A DNA stretch of 50,036 nucleotides from Nitrospirota bacterium (GCA_027623995.1 JAQBUF010000020.1:1-50036), one strand, 5' to 3'. Shown: positions 7,203 through 14,918, counted from the stretch's first letter. Translations and numbers: made by a program. The notes: a model not told the origin generated them from the letters alone.

Positions 7203-8199
7203 ATGAAAAATGAAATTCAAAACTGTGAACCCGAAGGAGAATCTAATTTAGTTTCTCTAGGAGGCCAGAATGTGAGCATGCAACTGGTCCAAAGCATTTA
7301 CAACGAGATAACCGGGACAAAAGAGAAAATTGCACGACGCCACCGCGACAATCATCAGACAACATTTTCGGATTTAAAAAACCCTTAATACGAAAGTTGA
7401 GCAACTATACGAACAATACAAAATAGTTAGTAAAAACTGTAGCGTCTCTATTTACTATCTTAATGATTGCCGAGAGGTTTACAGTTCATTTGAAAGATTT
7501 GAACTTTTTGATTCAACTTCGATGAGCCCTATTGAAAATATTCGTCTAGAGTATAATTTTTTGATTATCCTTCCGGCCACTCAAAAACCACAATCTTATA
7601 AAATTGAGATAAATCTAAACTCACGTGTTGCCATTGCAAAGCGCCAACTTTTGGAGACTGGTCTTGAACGTAAACTATTTAGCATTATGGGAAGAATGCG
7701 AACCGCAAACATTGAGATTGAATATATAGACTATACAGTAGCGCGCAATTTCATGGTGGCAATTGATGAATGGTTTAAGTCAATTCATAAAATACATCTT
7801 TCAAAATTCTTTGAATTTTTGGAGAACCGTTCAGAATACATTCCCATCATCTATCAAGTAATTACTGTGGCTATTATTGGCGCTGCCCTCTTTTTAAATC
7901 ACAAAAACCTTTTGGGTGAAAGCCCTTCCGTCATTAACTTATTCGGTGCCGCAATTTTGTCAATGACCGGACTTTATGTTGCATTAATTATTGTAAGAAA
8001 ACTTGGGCATATTTCCGAATCTGGTTTTGATTTTTACAAGCCGGCTTCTGGGCTCAAATTAAACCGAGGTGATGAAATTGCTTTTAAAGAGTATGAGCAA
8101 AGCAACAGAAGGCAATTGGGCAGACTACTAGTTGCAACTCTTTTGGCCATAGGCATAAATATAATTTCTGCATTCCTGGCGTCCAGCCTAGGACTTTAA
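7203..8199 (+). pseudogene. Frameshifted gene for a three-helix membrane protein
   Basis: Two reading frames join into one likely product of about 331 residues. The first runs from the ATG at 7203 (GAGG 6 bases upstream) to a TAA at 7386-7388. The other frame opens right at the end of the first (no stop from 7378 to 8199) and continues the same polar, helical style: SDLK from frame one, then TLNTKVEQLYEQYK from the other. Removing one A from the A6 run at 7376-7381 joins them exactly. The N-terminal two-thirds are soluble and partly coiled-coil-like; the C-terminal part has three membrane helices. The family is not recognised. The gene is visibly richer in AT than its neighbours, suggesting transfer. 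The shift may be a real mutation, phase variation or a sequencing error. Confidence 0.72.
7522..8199 (+). CDS. C-terminal intact frame of the membrane protein (hypothetical)
   Basis: This 225-residue frame is what gene finders will call separately. It starts at an internal ATG of the broken gene described over 7203-8199, without a visible ribosome binding site. Residues 1-100 are soluble and mixed alpha/beta; membrane segments lie at about 106-125, 136-158 and 201-223, with a polar, charged loop between the last two (residues 160-200). No catalytic motif is recognised. A membrane-anchored sensor or effector is possible but not shown. Confidence 0.6.
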   Translation: MSPIENIRLEYNFLIILPATQKPQSYKIEINLNSRVAIAKRQLLETGLERKLFSIMGRMRTANIEIEYIDYTVARNFMVAIDEWFKSIHKIHLSKFFEFLENRSEYIPIIYQVITVAIIGAALFLNHKNLLGESPSVINLFGAAILSMTGLYVALIIVRKLGHISESGFDFYKPASGLKLNRGDEIAFKEYEQSNRRQLGRLLVATLLAIGINIISAFLASSLGL

Positions 8200-8250
8200 A
8201 AACAATAAAAGAAAAGTCCAGGGCAAACCCAAGACCTAGAAATTAGGAAG

Positions 8251-8330
8251 AAAATTTCACCGCCTTGGGCGCGGCGGAGCCGGAGCACCGAATCGACTTC
8301 TCTGGCGAAGACTGTTTGAGCGTAGCGAGT
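8251..8330 (+). repeat. Dispersed intergenic repeat, copy 1
   Basis: An 80-base stretch with the core GCCTTGGGCGCGGC, then CGAATCGACTT, then CTGTTTGAGCG. The reverse complement of 33271-33350 carries the same three blocks in the same order and nearly the same spacing, about three-quarters identical. The similarity continues weakly downstream to about 8430, where copy 1 has a GC-rich stretch and a hairpin. Neither copy lies in a gene with protein-like constraint. Confidence 0.8.
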
Positions 8331-8403
8331 TTCTGAGCCATCTTGATTCGGGGGTGGAGGCGGAGGGACCCCTTAGTGCCGCGCACGGGCAAAAATGGTT
8401 TTG

Positions 8404-8429
8404 GTCACTTTTGCCGAAACAAAAGTGAC
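8404..8429. repeat. Perfect 10-bp hairpin at the end of the dispersed repeat
   Basis: GTCACTTTTG and CAAAAGTGAC pair over 10 bases around the loop CCGAAA. It could end transcription of the upstream membrane-protein gene, but no T run follows, so it is better read as part of the repeat. The whole gene-free stretch 8200-8499 holds this repeat, this hairpin and the short palindrome at 8467. Confidence 0.7.
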
Positions 8430-8466
8430 TCGTCGTGCCTGGGCGAAACCCGGCTAAAATAAAATT

Positions 8467-8486
8467 GGTGGGCGGTGCCCACCCTA
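8467..8486. repeat. Short palindromic repeat downstream of alsT
   Basis: GGTGGGC-GGT-GCCCACC, a perfect 7-bp inverted repeat followed by CTAC. A near-identical copy in the same orientation lies on the other side of the alsT gene at 9884-9903 (there GGTGGGC-AGT-GCCACCCTAC, one C fewer). Confidence 0.85.
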
Positions 8487-8499
8487 CCTGACTATCACC

Positions 8500-9864
8500 T
8501 CACCTCATGCTACCTTTTCCTGCAGAACAAAAATGTTCACGCGTCAACCGAAAAATCAACGGGCTTAGCGCGAGAAGCGCAATTAAATTCGGGATCGCCA
8601 TAAGCCCATTTAAAATATCGGCGATCAGCCACACGAGTCCCAACTTCCCAACGGCCCCAATCGGAATCGCAATAATCCACAACACGCGATAGACCTTGAT
8701 CACTCGAACCCCAAACAAATACTCCGTACATCGCTCACCGTAATAACTCCAACCAAGCAAAGTCGTAAACGCAAATAGCATCAGCGCAATGGTCACGACC
8801 ACGCCACCCACCTGCGACAACCCAGTCTCAAACGCTTGAGTCGTCAGAGCGACCCCGGTATTTCCCTCCGTCCACACCCCAGTCATGATAATCACCAACG
8901 CGGTCATGCTGCACACGACAATAGTGTCAATAAAGGTTCCGAGCATCGCGATCAGACCTTGCCGCACAGGATCATTGGTTTTAGCAGCGGCATGAGCGAT
9001 AGGAGCACTGCCTAACCCAGCTTCATTCGAAAACAGTCCACGCGCCACCCCAAATTGAATTGCCATCATCACGGAGGCTCCTGCGAATCCTCCAACCGCC
9101 GCCGTTCCCGTCCAGGCATGGGATACAATGGTCATCAATGCTAAGGGAACTTGATCGATATTTGCCAGGATAATCATCAAGGCTCCAACAATGTAAATCC
9201 CTGCCATAAAAGGTACTAACCGAGCAGCCACAGACCCCAACCGCCGAATGCCACCGATGATGACCATGCCCGTAAGACCTGCCATCACCAACCCCGAAAC
9301 CCATGGTGGAATATTGAACGAGGACTCTACGGCACTGGCCACCGTATTGGCTTGAACGGTGTTCCCAATGCCAAACGCCGCCAGCATGCCAAAGAGGCTG
9401 AACGACATCGCCAGCCATCGCCAGTTCGCGCCTAATCCGTTTTGGATGTAATACATCGGGCCACCCACATGTTGGCCTAATTCATCTACTTCCCGATAAT
9501 GCACAGCTAGCACGGCTTCGGCATACTTTGTCGCCATGCCAAACAGGGCCGTCACCCACATCCAAAACACTGCACCTGGGCCACCCAGAAAAATTGCCGT
9601 CGCCACACCCGCAATATTTCCACTGCCGACCGTTGCGGCCAAAGCCGTCATGAGGGCTTGAAAGGGTGAAATTTCTCCCGGCTCTTTCGATGTCGAAAAA
9701 CGTCCCTGCCAGAGCAAACCAAAACTATAGCCGACTCGCCTCCATGGAATGGCCTTAAGCCCAATCGTCAGATACATGCCTACGCCCACAAGAAGGGCGA
9801 GCATAATCGGGCCCCAAATTATTCCACTGAGCGCGTTGAGAAAACTTTCTACAGTTTCCATCAT
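8500..9864 (-). CDS. alsT: Sodium:alanine/glycine symporter (AGCS family, AlsT)
   Basis: Integral membrane sodium-coupled amino-acid importer, 454 residues, the normal family length. Conserved AGCS features include the N-terminal helix with GxxxxxGxxLT spacing, the motif around residues 67-90 (SPFQALMTALAATVGSGNIAGVA) and the GPGAVFWMW segment, then the later FSNEAGLGSAP motif. About ten membrane helices can be seen. AGGA lies 4-5 bases before the first of two adjacent ATG codons. It is a single-gene unit flanked on both sides by a short palindromic repeat, which hints at acquisition or rearrangement. Substrate (alanine, glycine or related) is assigned by family only. Confidence 0.95.
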   Translation of the reverse strand: MMETVESFLNALSGIIWGPIMLALLVGVGMYLTIGLKAIPWRRVGYSFGLLWQGRFSTSKEPGEISPFQALMTALAATVGSGNIAGVATAIFLGGPGAVFWMWVTALFGMATKYAEAVLAVHYREVDELGQHVGGPMYYIQNGLGANWRWLAMSFSLFGMLAAFGIGNTVQANTVASAVESSFNIPPWVSGLVMAGLTGMVIIGGIRRLGSVAARLVPFMAGIYIVGALMIILANIDQVPLALMTIVSHAWTGTAAVGGFAGASVMMAIQFGVARGLFSNEAGLGSAPIAHAAAKTNDPVRQGLIAMLGTFIDTIVVCSMTALVIIMTGVWTEGNTGVALTTQAFETGLSQVGGVVVTIALMLFAFTTLLGWSYYGERCTEYLFGVRVIKVYRVLWIIAIPIGAVGKLGLVWLIADILNGLMAIPNLIALLALSPLIFRLTREHFCSAGKGSMR

Positions 9865-9883
9865 CTAATCCTTTAAAAGGAAA

Positions 9884-9903
9884 GGTGGGCAGTGCCACCC
9901 TAC
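9884..9903. repeat. Short palindromic repeat upstream of alsT
   Basis: GGTGGGC-AGT-GCCACCCTAC, same orientation as the copy at 8467-8486 and differing by one substitution and one missing C. The two copies bracket the alsT gene. Confidence 0.8.
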
Positions 9904-9932
9904 ACGATTAGTAAGAAACAAAGATTGGAACT

Positions 9933-10283
9933 TTACGACTCAAGCTTTTTCAGGAGAGCTTCACAGGTGGCTCTGAGTGAGGATAAGTCTTGCGTGGCAA
10001 TATGCCAAATCCGTTCGTGATTAAGACCAAAATAGTTGTGCCGTAGCTGATTCCCTAAATTGTAAATGTCAGTCCAAGGCTCATCAGAAGGAAGTTCAAT
10101 ATCGGACTGGATGAGATGTTTCGTGGCTTCAGTAATTTTCAGAAGGGCATAGGAAACAGCATTGATGAGTATATGGTTTTGGGTAAATGATCCGGCCTCG
10201 ACACTCTCAATGGTATCTTCAATCTCCTGGATACTATCCAGAATATCAGAAAGCCATACTTTAGGGTCACGGTTAGAAGACAT
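9933..10283 (-). CDS. hepT: HepT-like (DUF86) toxin component, first motif residue altered
   Basis: HEPN-domain protein of the DUF86/HepT family, 116 residues from the ATG at 10283 (MSSNRDPKVW); an upstream in-frame extension to 10352 lies inside mntA and is unlikely. HepT proteins are RNases with an R-x4-H-x-Y motif, silenced by AMP addition from MntA. Here the motif reads G-N-Q-L-R-H-N-Y (residues 77-84): His82 and Tyr84, the site of AMP transfer, are present but the first Arg is Gly, with an Arg just before His. Variants of this kind occur in the family, and activity is uncertain. It overlaps the mntA 3' end by 11 bases. Confidence 0.9.
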   Translation of the reverse strand: MSSNRDPKVWLSDILDSIQEIEDTIESVEAGSFTQNHILINAVSYALLKITEATKHLIQSDIELPSDEPWTDIYNLGNQLRHNYFGLNHERIWHIATQDLSSLRATCEALLKKLES

Positions 10284-10569
10284 CAATGAGATCCTGTTCA
10301 ACGTACGGTTGAACACGAGGCTTGACAAAGCCCTTTTCTCCCAAGTCAACACGGCAGCCGAGCATCTCGGAAATTTTTCGTTGAATCCCGACGACTTTCA
10401 ATAATGACAGCGCTTTGGCTTTGTTGAAGGTGGCCAACAAATCGACATCGGAATCAGGGCCGGCTTCGCCTCTCGCCACCGAGCCAAACAAAGCAAGATG
10501 GTCCACACCAAGCTCATTTAATTCCGACTGATGGGACTTCAGTATGTCTATGACGAAATGTTTGTCCAT
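10273..10569 (-). CDS. mntA: MntA-like minimal nucleotidyltransferase antitoxin
   Basis: A 98-residue protein with the Pol-beta-type nucleotidyltransferase motif GS-x10-D-x-D exactly conserved: Gly29-Ser30 and Asp41, Asp43 (LFGSVARGEA ... DSDVDLL). In characterised HepT/MntA pairs this enzyme adds AMP to a Tyr in the toxin and so neutralises it. It precedes and overlaps hepT, the usual arrangement. The C-terminal third (GCRVDLGEKGFVKPRV) is the normal one for the family. The ribosome binding site is weak. Confidence 0.93.
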   Translation of the reverse strand: MDKHFVIDILKSHQSELNELGVDHLALFGSVARGEAGPDSDVDLLATFNKAKALSLLKVVGIQRKISEMLGCRVDLGEKGFVKPRVQPYVEQDLIDVF

Positions 10570-10611
10570 CGATTAAAGTTAGCACAGGCCCCACTCTAAT
10601 GGCTACTCGTT

Positions 10612-11448
10612 TTACAACACCCGTTTCAACGCGAGACAGGCTTGGGGTTCGATGGGATAGCTCGCGGCAGGATTTACAGCCAAGCAACGGACCTGGGAAA
10701 AGCCTTTGGGCACAGAGACCCATTCCCCGACGGACACATTGCTTAGGCGAATGTTTGAGCGTGATTCGGCTGGCTGAATATTCCATAGCGTCAACAGCAC
10801 GGCACTGACATGAGGAACCTTCCCCAATGCATGGGTCGTCATACCTCCCAATTGTTGTAGATCCAAAGCCATCTTTCTGCCGTTGTGCTTTCCGTTGGGC
10901 AACGGCTTCTGTTCTTGATGCACCATCGAGATGGCTAACACCACTGGCGCGCAGTAGTCAGCAAGCTGATTCGCTTTCTCATTGATCCGAGCAAGGAGAC
11001 GTTTGACGAGCGCGTCTTTAAAAAAATCCGAACTCTCATCTTCTGTATTGAGGTCATGGGAACGCTTTGTATCGTTTGATCGATCAGGATCGCTCGGAAC
11101 AATGACCGTCACCTCCACAAAAAAACGATCGTTCCCCAAGTAACATTCTAAATCGGCGGTGGCCGTTTCACTTTCTTTGACAAAGGACAGTGAAAATCCA
11201 GCCTTGGCTAACAGCGAGGCGATATCAATTTCCGCTTGAGCGGACTCCATCGCTCCACGCTGCTGCTTCATAAATTGCTGCTGGAGCCATGCCAATCGAT
11301 GCTGACTATCGGGGTCGGGACAGAGGGTCTGCATCTGACGCCAAGTACGGTCAAATTTTTTTGCTGCTGATTGGTCACGTTTTTTCGTAACCTTGGGCTC
11401 AGTGATGATCAGCTCTCTGGGTGACCTCCGACGCTTAAATGTAGACAC
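10612..11448 (-). CDS. Hypothetical protein, possible PD-(D/E)XK-like fold
   Basis: I do not recognise a named family. The protein has 278 residues, a basic N terminus (FKRRRSPREL) and no signal peptide or membrane segment. A region at 68-114 has the order Glu73 in a helix, Asp99 (TADLECYLG) and Glu112-x-Thr114 (FFVEVTV), which resembles a PD-(D/E)XK nuclease core with Thr in place of the usual Lys; a Lys/Arg-rich helix follows (150-160). This is a weak structural suggestion only. The GTG at 11448 is supported by AGGA 7 bases upstream. It lies 20 bases after the threonine dehydratase gene, perhaps in one transcript, and beside a toxin-antitoxin pair. Confidence 0.75.
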   Translation of the reverse strand: MSTFKRRRSPRELIITEPKVTKKRDQSAAKKFDRTWRQMQTLCPDPDSQHRLAWLQQQFMKQQRGAMESAQAEIDIASLLAKAGFSLSFVKESETATADLECYLGNDRFFVEVTVIVPSDPDRSNDTKRSHDLNTEDESSDFFKDALVKRLLARINEKANQLADYCAPVVLAISMVHQEQKPLPNGKHNGRKMALDLQQLGGMTTHALGKVPHVSAVLLTLWNIQPAESRSNIRLSNVSVGEWVSVPKGFSQVRCLAVNPAASYPIEPQACLALKRVL

Positions 11449-11468
11449 AAGACATTCCTACGCTCCAC

Positions 11469-12422
11469 CTAATGCACATGGCCCAAAACACCAGAAAAAA
11501 AATGAGACAAGTCCACGTTGCCGCCAGAGAGAATGACCCCCACACGCTTCCCTTGTAACTCAGGTTCCTGCCGAAGCAACGGGGCCACCGCCACAGCACT
11601 GGCAGGTTCAATAATCAGTTTCGTTCGCTCATAGATGAAACGCATAGCCTGAACAATTTCATGTTCCTCCACGACAAAAAATCCAGCAAGATGTTCGCGT
11701 AAGATCGGCAGCGTCAGAGTTCCCACACTCGTTCGCAAACCTTCGGCAATAGTGTGTGGATGATCCTGTGGCACGATTCGATTTTCTTTGACCGAATACA
11801 TGGCATCCAATGCCCCCGCTGGCTCGCAGGCATAGACCTTCACCTTAGGATTGACACCATGAGCAGCCAAACACGTACCGGATAATAATCCTCCTCCGCC
11901 GATCGGGCCAAGAATCACATCGAGATCTTCCACTTGAGCGAGTAATTCCAATGCAGCCGTTCCCTGTCCCGCAATAACATACGGATCATTAAACGCTTCG
12001 AACCATTCACCCTGCTTGGCCTGAACGAGATCTTGTGAAAACGATTCCGCCTCTTGGGAGATAGCGGGCGTATGGACGATTCCCCCATATCCTTGAACCG
12101 CTGCGCGCTTCACAGGATTGATCGGCTCGGGCATCACGAGATGCGCTTCCTTCCCTAACAACTGACAGGCCAACGCGATGCCCTGCGCATGATTACCGGA
12201 CGACAACGCCACCACAGGCTTCTCGGATTTCAAATGCGCCACAGCATTGTAGGCGCCTCGAAACTTAAAGGCCCCGACATGCTGAAAGTTTTCACATTTA
12301 AGGAATACGCTGGCTTGCGAGATGGTATTAAGCTGACGGGAAGTATGAATAGGCGTGTGATTCGCGATGCCCTGTAAGAGCGCTGCCGCATATTGCACAT
12401 CCCGAAAGGTAGGAAGAGTCAT
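11469..12422 (-). CDS. Threonine dehydratase / serine-threonine racemase-type PLP enzyme
   Basis: Fold-type II PLP enzyme of the threonine ammonia-lyase family, 317 residues. PLP-binding Lys53 sits in AFKFRGA; the substrate loop SSGNHAQG and the phosphate-binding glycine stretch GGGGLLSG are present. It lacks the C-terminal ACT regulatory domain of biosynthetic IlvA, so it is the short catabolic/TdcB or serine-racemase type. It would convert threonine to 2-oxobutanoate, or act on serine; the two cannot be separated from sequence. It may be co-transcribed with the 278-residue unknown protein downstream. Confidence 0.92.
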   Translation of the reverse strand: MTLPTFRDVQYAAALLQGIANHTPIHTSRQLNTISQASVFLKCENFQHVGAFKFRGAYNAVAHLKSEKPVVALSSGNHAQGIALACQLLGKEAHLVMPEPINPVKRAAVQGYGGIVHTPAISQEAESFSQDLVQAKQGEWFEAFNDPYVIAGQGTAALELLAQVEDLDVILGPIGGGGLLSGTCLAAHGVNPKVKVYACEPAGALDAMYSVKENRIVPQDHPHTIAEGLRTSVGTLTLPILREHLAGFFVVEEHEIVQAMRFIYERTKLIIEPASAVAVAPLLRQEPELQGKRVGVILSGGNVDLSHFFSGVLGHVH

Positions 12423-12489
12423 TATGACGGGTGCCCTTCTTCAGGATCTTCAAAAAGAACGGAGCAAGGACGCAGGCAAAAAATTGTCG

Positions 12490-13188
12490 TTAGCTCTGAG
12501 ACCCAGCCTGTTTCCGTTCAGGCGTGAGTTCCTCCAAACGAAATTGCTTGGGAAGCAACACCGGAACGACAAGGGCCACGGGGTCTCCGCGTTTGAGCGT
12601 GGTGGGCTTGTCCAGCTGCAGCAACACATTGGACACAAACGCATCGTAGTCTGGCAAAAAGTCGTAGAGATTCGGCGTGAGTTTATATTCTTGTGATTTG
12701 ATGCCTTCCCACACCGAAAACGTGCGCTCCGGATAGTGGTAAAAATGATTGGGAAGATCCTTGAGCATAATCCCAATTTGTTTGGGATAGTAGAATCGAA
12801 TCCCGCAACACAACTTCGCATAGCCGCTATTCAAAATCGTATCGACATACATTCCCGAAAACGATTTATAGCCCAACAACCGCTCTTCGGGTTTAATCTC
12901 CGGGGCCTGCCACTTAAAGCCATCTTTGGTGCGACGGAGTTTGCAATCGACGGGGCAACGGATCAACCAGCCATATTGGCTGACCATGCGGACCGGCCCG
13001 CAATCATCGGGCAACACCTTGTAGCCGCTCGCCGCTAATTCCCGCTGTTCGGGTAAAGGCATATTGGTCATGAAGGGCTTATGCGGGTTCATCTCAAGCT
13101 TGAGACGTTCCGGGGCAATCGCAGTGGTATACTCACGTTCCCAATAAATGGGCCACTGAGATTCACTAATGTCAGGCAGGTCGCTCAT
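12490..13188 (-). CDS. Conserved-looking hypothetical protein, 232 residues
   Basis: Not recognised with confidence. The chosen ATG at 13188 (MSDLPDISESQ) has GGA 6 bases upstream and is preferred over an in-frame TTG at 13206. No signal peptide or membrane segment. The protein is rich in aromatic and Pro residues (HFYHYPERTFSVWEG region) with scattered Cys (CPVDC, LCCG) that do not form a classical zinc site. Composition and the strong codon pattern support a real soluble protein. It sits on the same strand between the exported flavodoxin-like gene and the threonine dehydratase gene. Confidence 0.78.
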   Translation of the reverse strand: MSDLPDISESQWPIYWEREYTTAIAPERLKLEMNPHKPFMTNMPLPEQRELAASGYKVLPDDCGPVRMVSQYGWLIRCPVDCKLRRTKDGFKWQAPEIKPEERLLGYKSFSGMYVDTILNSGYAKLCCGIRFYYPKQIGIMLKDLPNHFYHYPERTFSVWEGIKSQEYKLTPNLYDFLPDYDAFVSNVLLQLDKPTTLKRGDPVALVVPVLLPKQFRLEELTPERKQAGSQS

Positions 13189-13213
13189 GTTCAATCCAAT
13201 CGTCAATCAAACG

Positions 13214-13837
13214 TTATTGTAAAACACTGGGTTGTTTCACCTCGCCCCGTTTCACCATCCATGCCACTTCGGCGACACGCTTACCTAACGCACGCGCATC
13301 GGCTAATTCGTCTTGATCAATCCCTGGGCTCTTGCCCTCGGTCGTTGCCGATGCACCAAAGGCTCCACCACCACTCACCACAATCATTTGATTGCCAAGC
13401 ATCGCCGCCAAGATTGTGAGCATGGTGACCTCTTTACCGCTGGACACTTGCCCACCCGTCGCAAAGGCCGCGCCCACTTTGTTGCGCATCTTGAAATCCG
13501 GCCACACCCCAAACTTGAATTGCCAATTATCAAAAAATGTTTTGACCTCCCCAGCCATATTGGACCAATACACGGGAGAGCCCACCACCAACGCATCGGC
13601 AGTGAACAGGACTTCGGCAGTGACCTTTTCGACGCGTTCCACTCGCACGCGAGTTCCTGGCACGGACTGCACCCCTTCAGCCACGGCATGCGCCATCTTT
13701 TCAGTATGACCAGACACCGAATGATAGGCGACTAGCACCGTAACGAATTGTTCAGCCTGAACAGGTGAGACAACAGCGACGAGTATCAGCCATACACAAC
13801 AGGCAAACAGCTGCTTAAAAAATAATTTCGATTGCAT
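13214..13837 (-). CDS. Exported flavodoxin / WrbA-like NAD(P)H:quinone oxidoreductase
   Basis: Flavodoxin-fold protein resembling the WrbA family: FMN-phosphate loop AYHSVSGHTEKMA, then GSPVYWSNMAGEVKTFFD, and the FATGGQVSSGKE and SGGGAFGASAT segments of the family. From the ATG at 13837 it has 207 residues and begins with a clear signal peptide (MQSKLFFKQL, a hydrophobic stretch CCVWLILVAVV, cleavage near VQAEQ). WrbA proteins are normally cytoplasmic, so export is unusual. Longer starts to 13927 lack the feature order of a signal peptide and are less likely. Reaction (two-electron quinone reduction) is inferred from family. Confidence 0.88.
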   Translation of the reverse strand: MQSKLFFKQLFACCVWLILVAVVSPVQAEQFVTVLVAYHSVSGHTEKMAHAVAEGVQSVPGTRVRVERVEKVTAEVLFTADALVVGSPVYWSNMAGEVKTFFDNWQFKFGVWPDFKMRNKVGAAFATGGQVSSGKEVTMLTILAAMLGNQMIVVSGGGAFGASATTEGKSPGIDQDELADARALGKRVAEVAWMVKRGEVKQPSVLQ

Positions 13838-14013
13838 GACGACCACTCGCGCAAAACATACACCGGGGGGAATAACATTTGGCGTGATCTGGGATGTACT
13901 TGAGGAATTCAGAGAAGGACCCCTCACATCCCGTTTTTCAAAAACTTTTTAGAAAACTATGTTCCGGTCCGAGTCCCAGAGCTTAGGGAACTCCCAAGCC
14001 ACGGGACAAGGTA

Positions 14014-14199
14014 CTAGAAGCGCTCGGTTTCTTCTTCCATGTGTTCTTCAACGGACACATGGGTCAACCCTCCACGATTGGAACATTTATGACACCGAAC
14101 ACGAAACTCTTCGATCCAATTTTCCTGAACAAAGGTTTGAGCGCATTGAGCGCACTGAAAGACCCCTCTCACATAATGGACCTTTTTCTTCATCCTCAT
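14014..14199 (-). CDS. Small zinc-ribbon protein
   Basis: A 61-residue protein with two CxxC knuckles (CAQC and CHKC) spaced about 19 residues apart, a classical zinc ribbon, followed by an acidic His/Glu tail (HVSVEEHMEEETERF). The strongest ribosome binding site in the area, AGGAGG at 14206-14211, sits 6 bases before the ATG at 14199, which decides the start against the ATG at 14205 that abuts it. Function is unknown; small zinc ribbons are often nucleic-acid-binding or assembly factors. Confidence 0.75.
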   Translation of the reverse strand: MRMKKKVHYVRGVFQCAQCAQTFVQENWIEEFRVRCHKCSNRGGLTHVSVEEHMEEETERF

Positions 14200-14295
14200 C
14201 GTCATCCTCCTTTAGGGATCAATTCCTGCACACAAATATAATAGTCTAAACCTGCCACAGAGGGTTTTTTCAATGCAACCCGGGAATTTCGTGAA

Positions 14296-14335
14296 CAAAG
14301 AGACCACCGCAGGGTTCCTAACGGTGGTCTCTTTG
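14296..14335. terminator. Strong 14-bp hairpin, terminator-like
   Basis: CAAAGAGACCACCG and CGGTGGTCTCTTTG pair perfectly over 14 bases with a 12-base loop. It sits between the zinc-ribbon gene and hicB. No run of T follows on either strand, so it could be a transcript-end stabiliser or attenuator rather than a simple Rho-independent terminator. Confidence 0.6.
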
Positions 14336-14516
14336 CTCAACAAACAAAGCTCATTACTCATGCCAGCCCCCAGTTCCACAGCCCACGTTCCCTTTGCCAT
14401 TATTGGACGGAATGAAAGATTCCGTCCTGCCGACTTCAAGTCTTGCGAGACTAGGGTTGAAAGCGTACTCTTTCTTCAAAACCCTGAAGCACCATTGATC
14501 CAAAAGGGGATACAGG

Positions 14517-14729
14517 ATGAAATCAGACTATACAGCTATCGTGAAACAAGCAGGAGAGTGGTGGATCGGATGGGTGGAAGAAGTACCCGGGGTTAATTGC
14601 CAAGAACCGACACGCGAAGCCCTGATGGAAAGCCTTCGGGTCACACTACGAGAAGCGTTGGAAATCAACCGGCAGGAAGCCTTGGGGGCCGCAGGAGCGG
14701 ATTTTCATGAAGAACTGCTCGCGATATGA
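14517..14729 (+). CDS. hicB: HicB-like antitoxin
   Basis: A 70-residue HicB-family antitoxin: the partial RNase-H-like fold begins DYTAIVKQAGEWWIGWVEEVPGV and continues with the typical helix (REALMESLRVTLREALEI). It lacks a separate C-terminal HTH/RHH domain, as in the short HicB group. AGGGG lies 7 bases before the ATG at 14517. Its stop overlaps the start of the following hicA by 4 bases (ATGA). As the toxin downstream is frameshifted, this antitoxin may now be an orphan. Confidence 0.92.
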   Translation: MKSDYTAIVKQAGEWWIGWVEEVPGVNCQEPTREALMESLRVTLREALEINRQEALGAAGADFHEELLAI

Positions 14730-14918
14730 AGCGACAGACCCTCTTGCGGCACCTTCGTGAGAACGGTTGCGAATTACTCCGTGAAGGAGCTCGGCATTCC
14801 TGGTGGCACCATCCCTCCCTCCCTCAATACACGGTCTGCTATTCCCCGCCATAACGAAATTCAAGACATCTTGGCCAAGATAATTTGTAAAGACCTTGGC
14901 GTGAATCCACCTCAATAA
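14726..14918 (+). pseudogene. hicA: Frameshifted hicA toxin gene
   Basis: Starts ATGAAGCGACAG overlapping the hicB stop. The first frame gives KRQTLLRHLRENGCELLREG followed by ARHSWW, the canonical HicA double-stranded RNA-binding-like fold with its catalytic His, and then runs into a TAA at 14852 after 42 codons. A second frame from the same point gives NTRSAIPRHNEIQDILAK followed by IICKDLG, the expected C-terminal half, ending at 14916-14918. The break falls in three tandem CCCT units (14813-14824); removing one 4-base unit joins the frames into a normal HicA of about 62 residues. HicA cleaves mRNA; as read here it is inactive. Confidence 0.9.

Noticed and set aside
7371-7382. Programmed -1 frameshift at TTTAAAAAAC
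   Set aside because: The -1 frame reaches a stop at 7424; the downstream gene part lies in the +1 frame.
10284-10352. Upstream extension of hepT
   Set aside because: Overlaps mntA deeply and lacks family similarity; ATG at 10283 fits.
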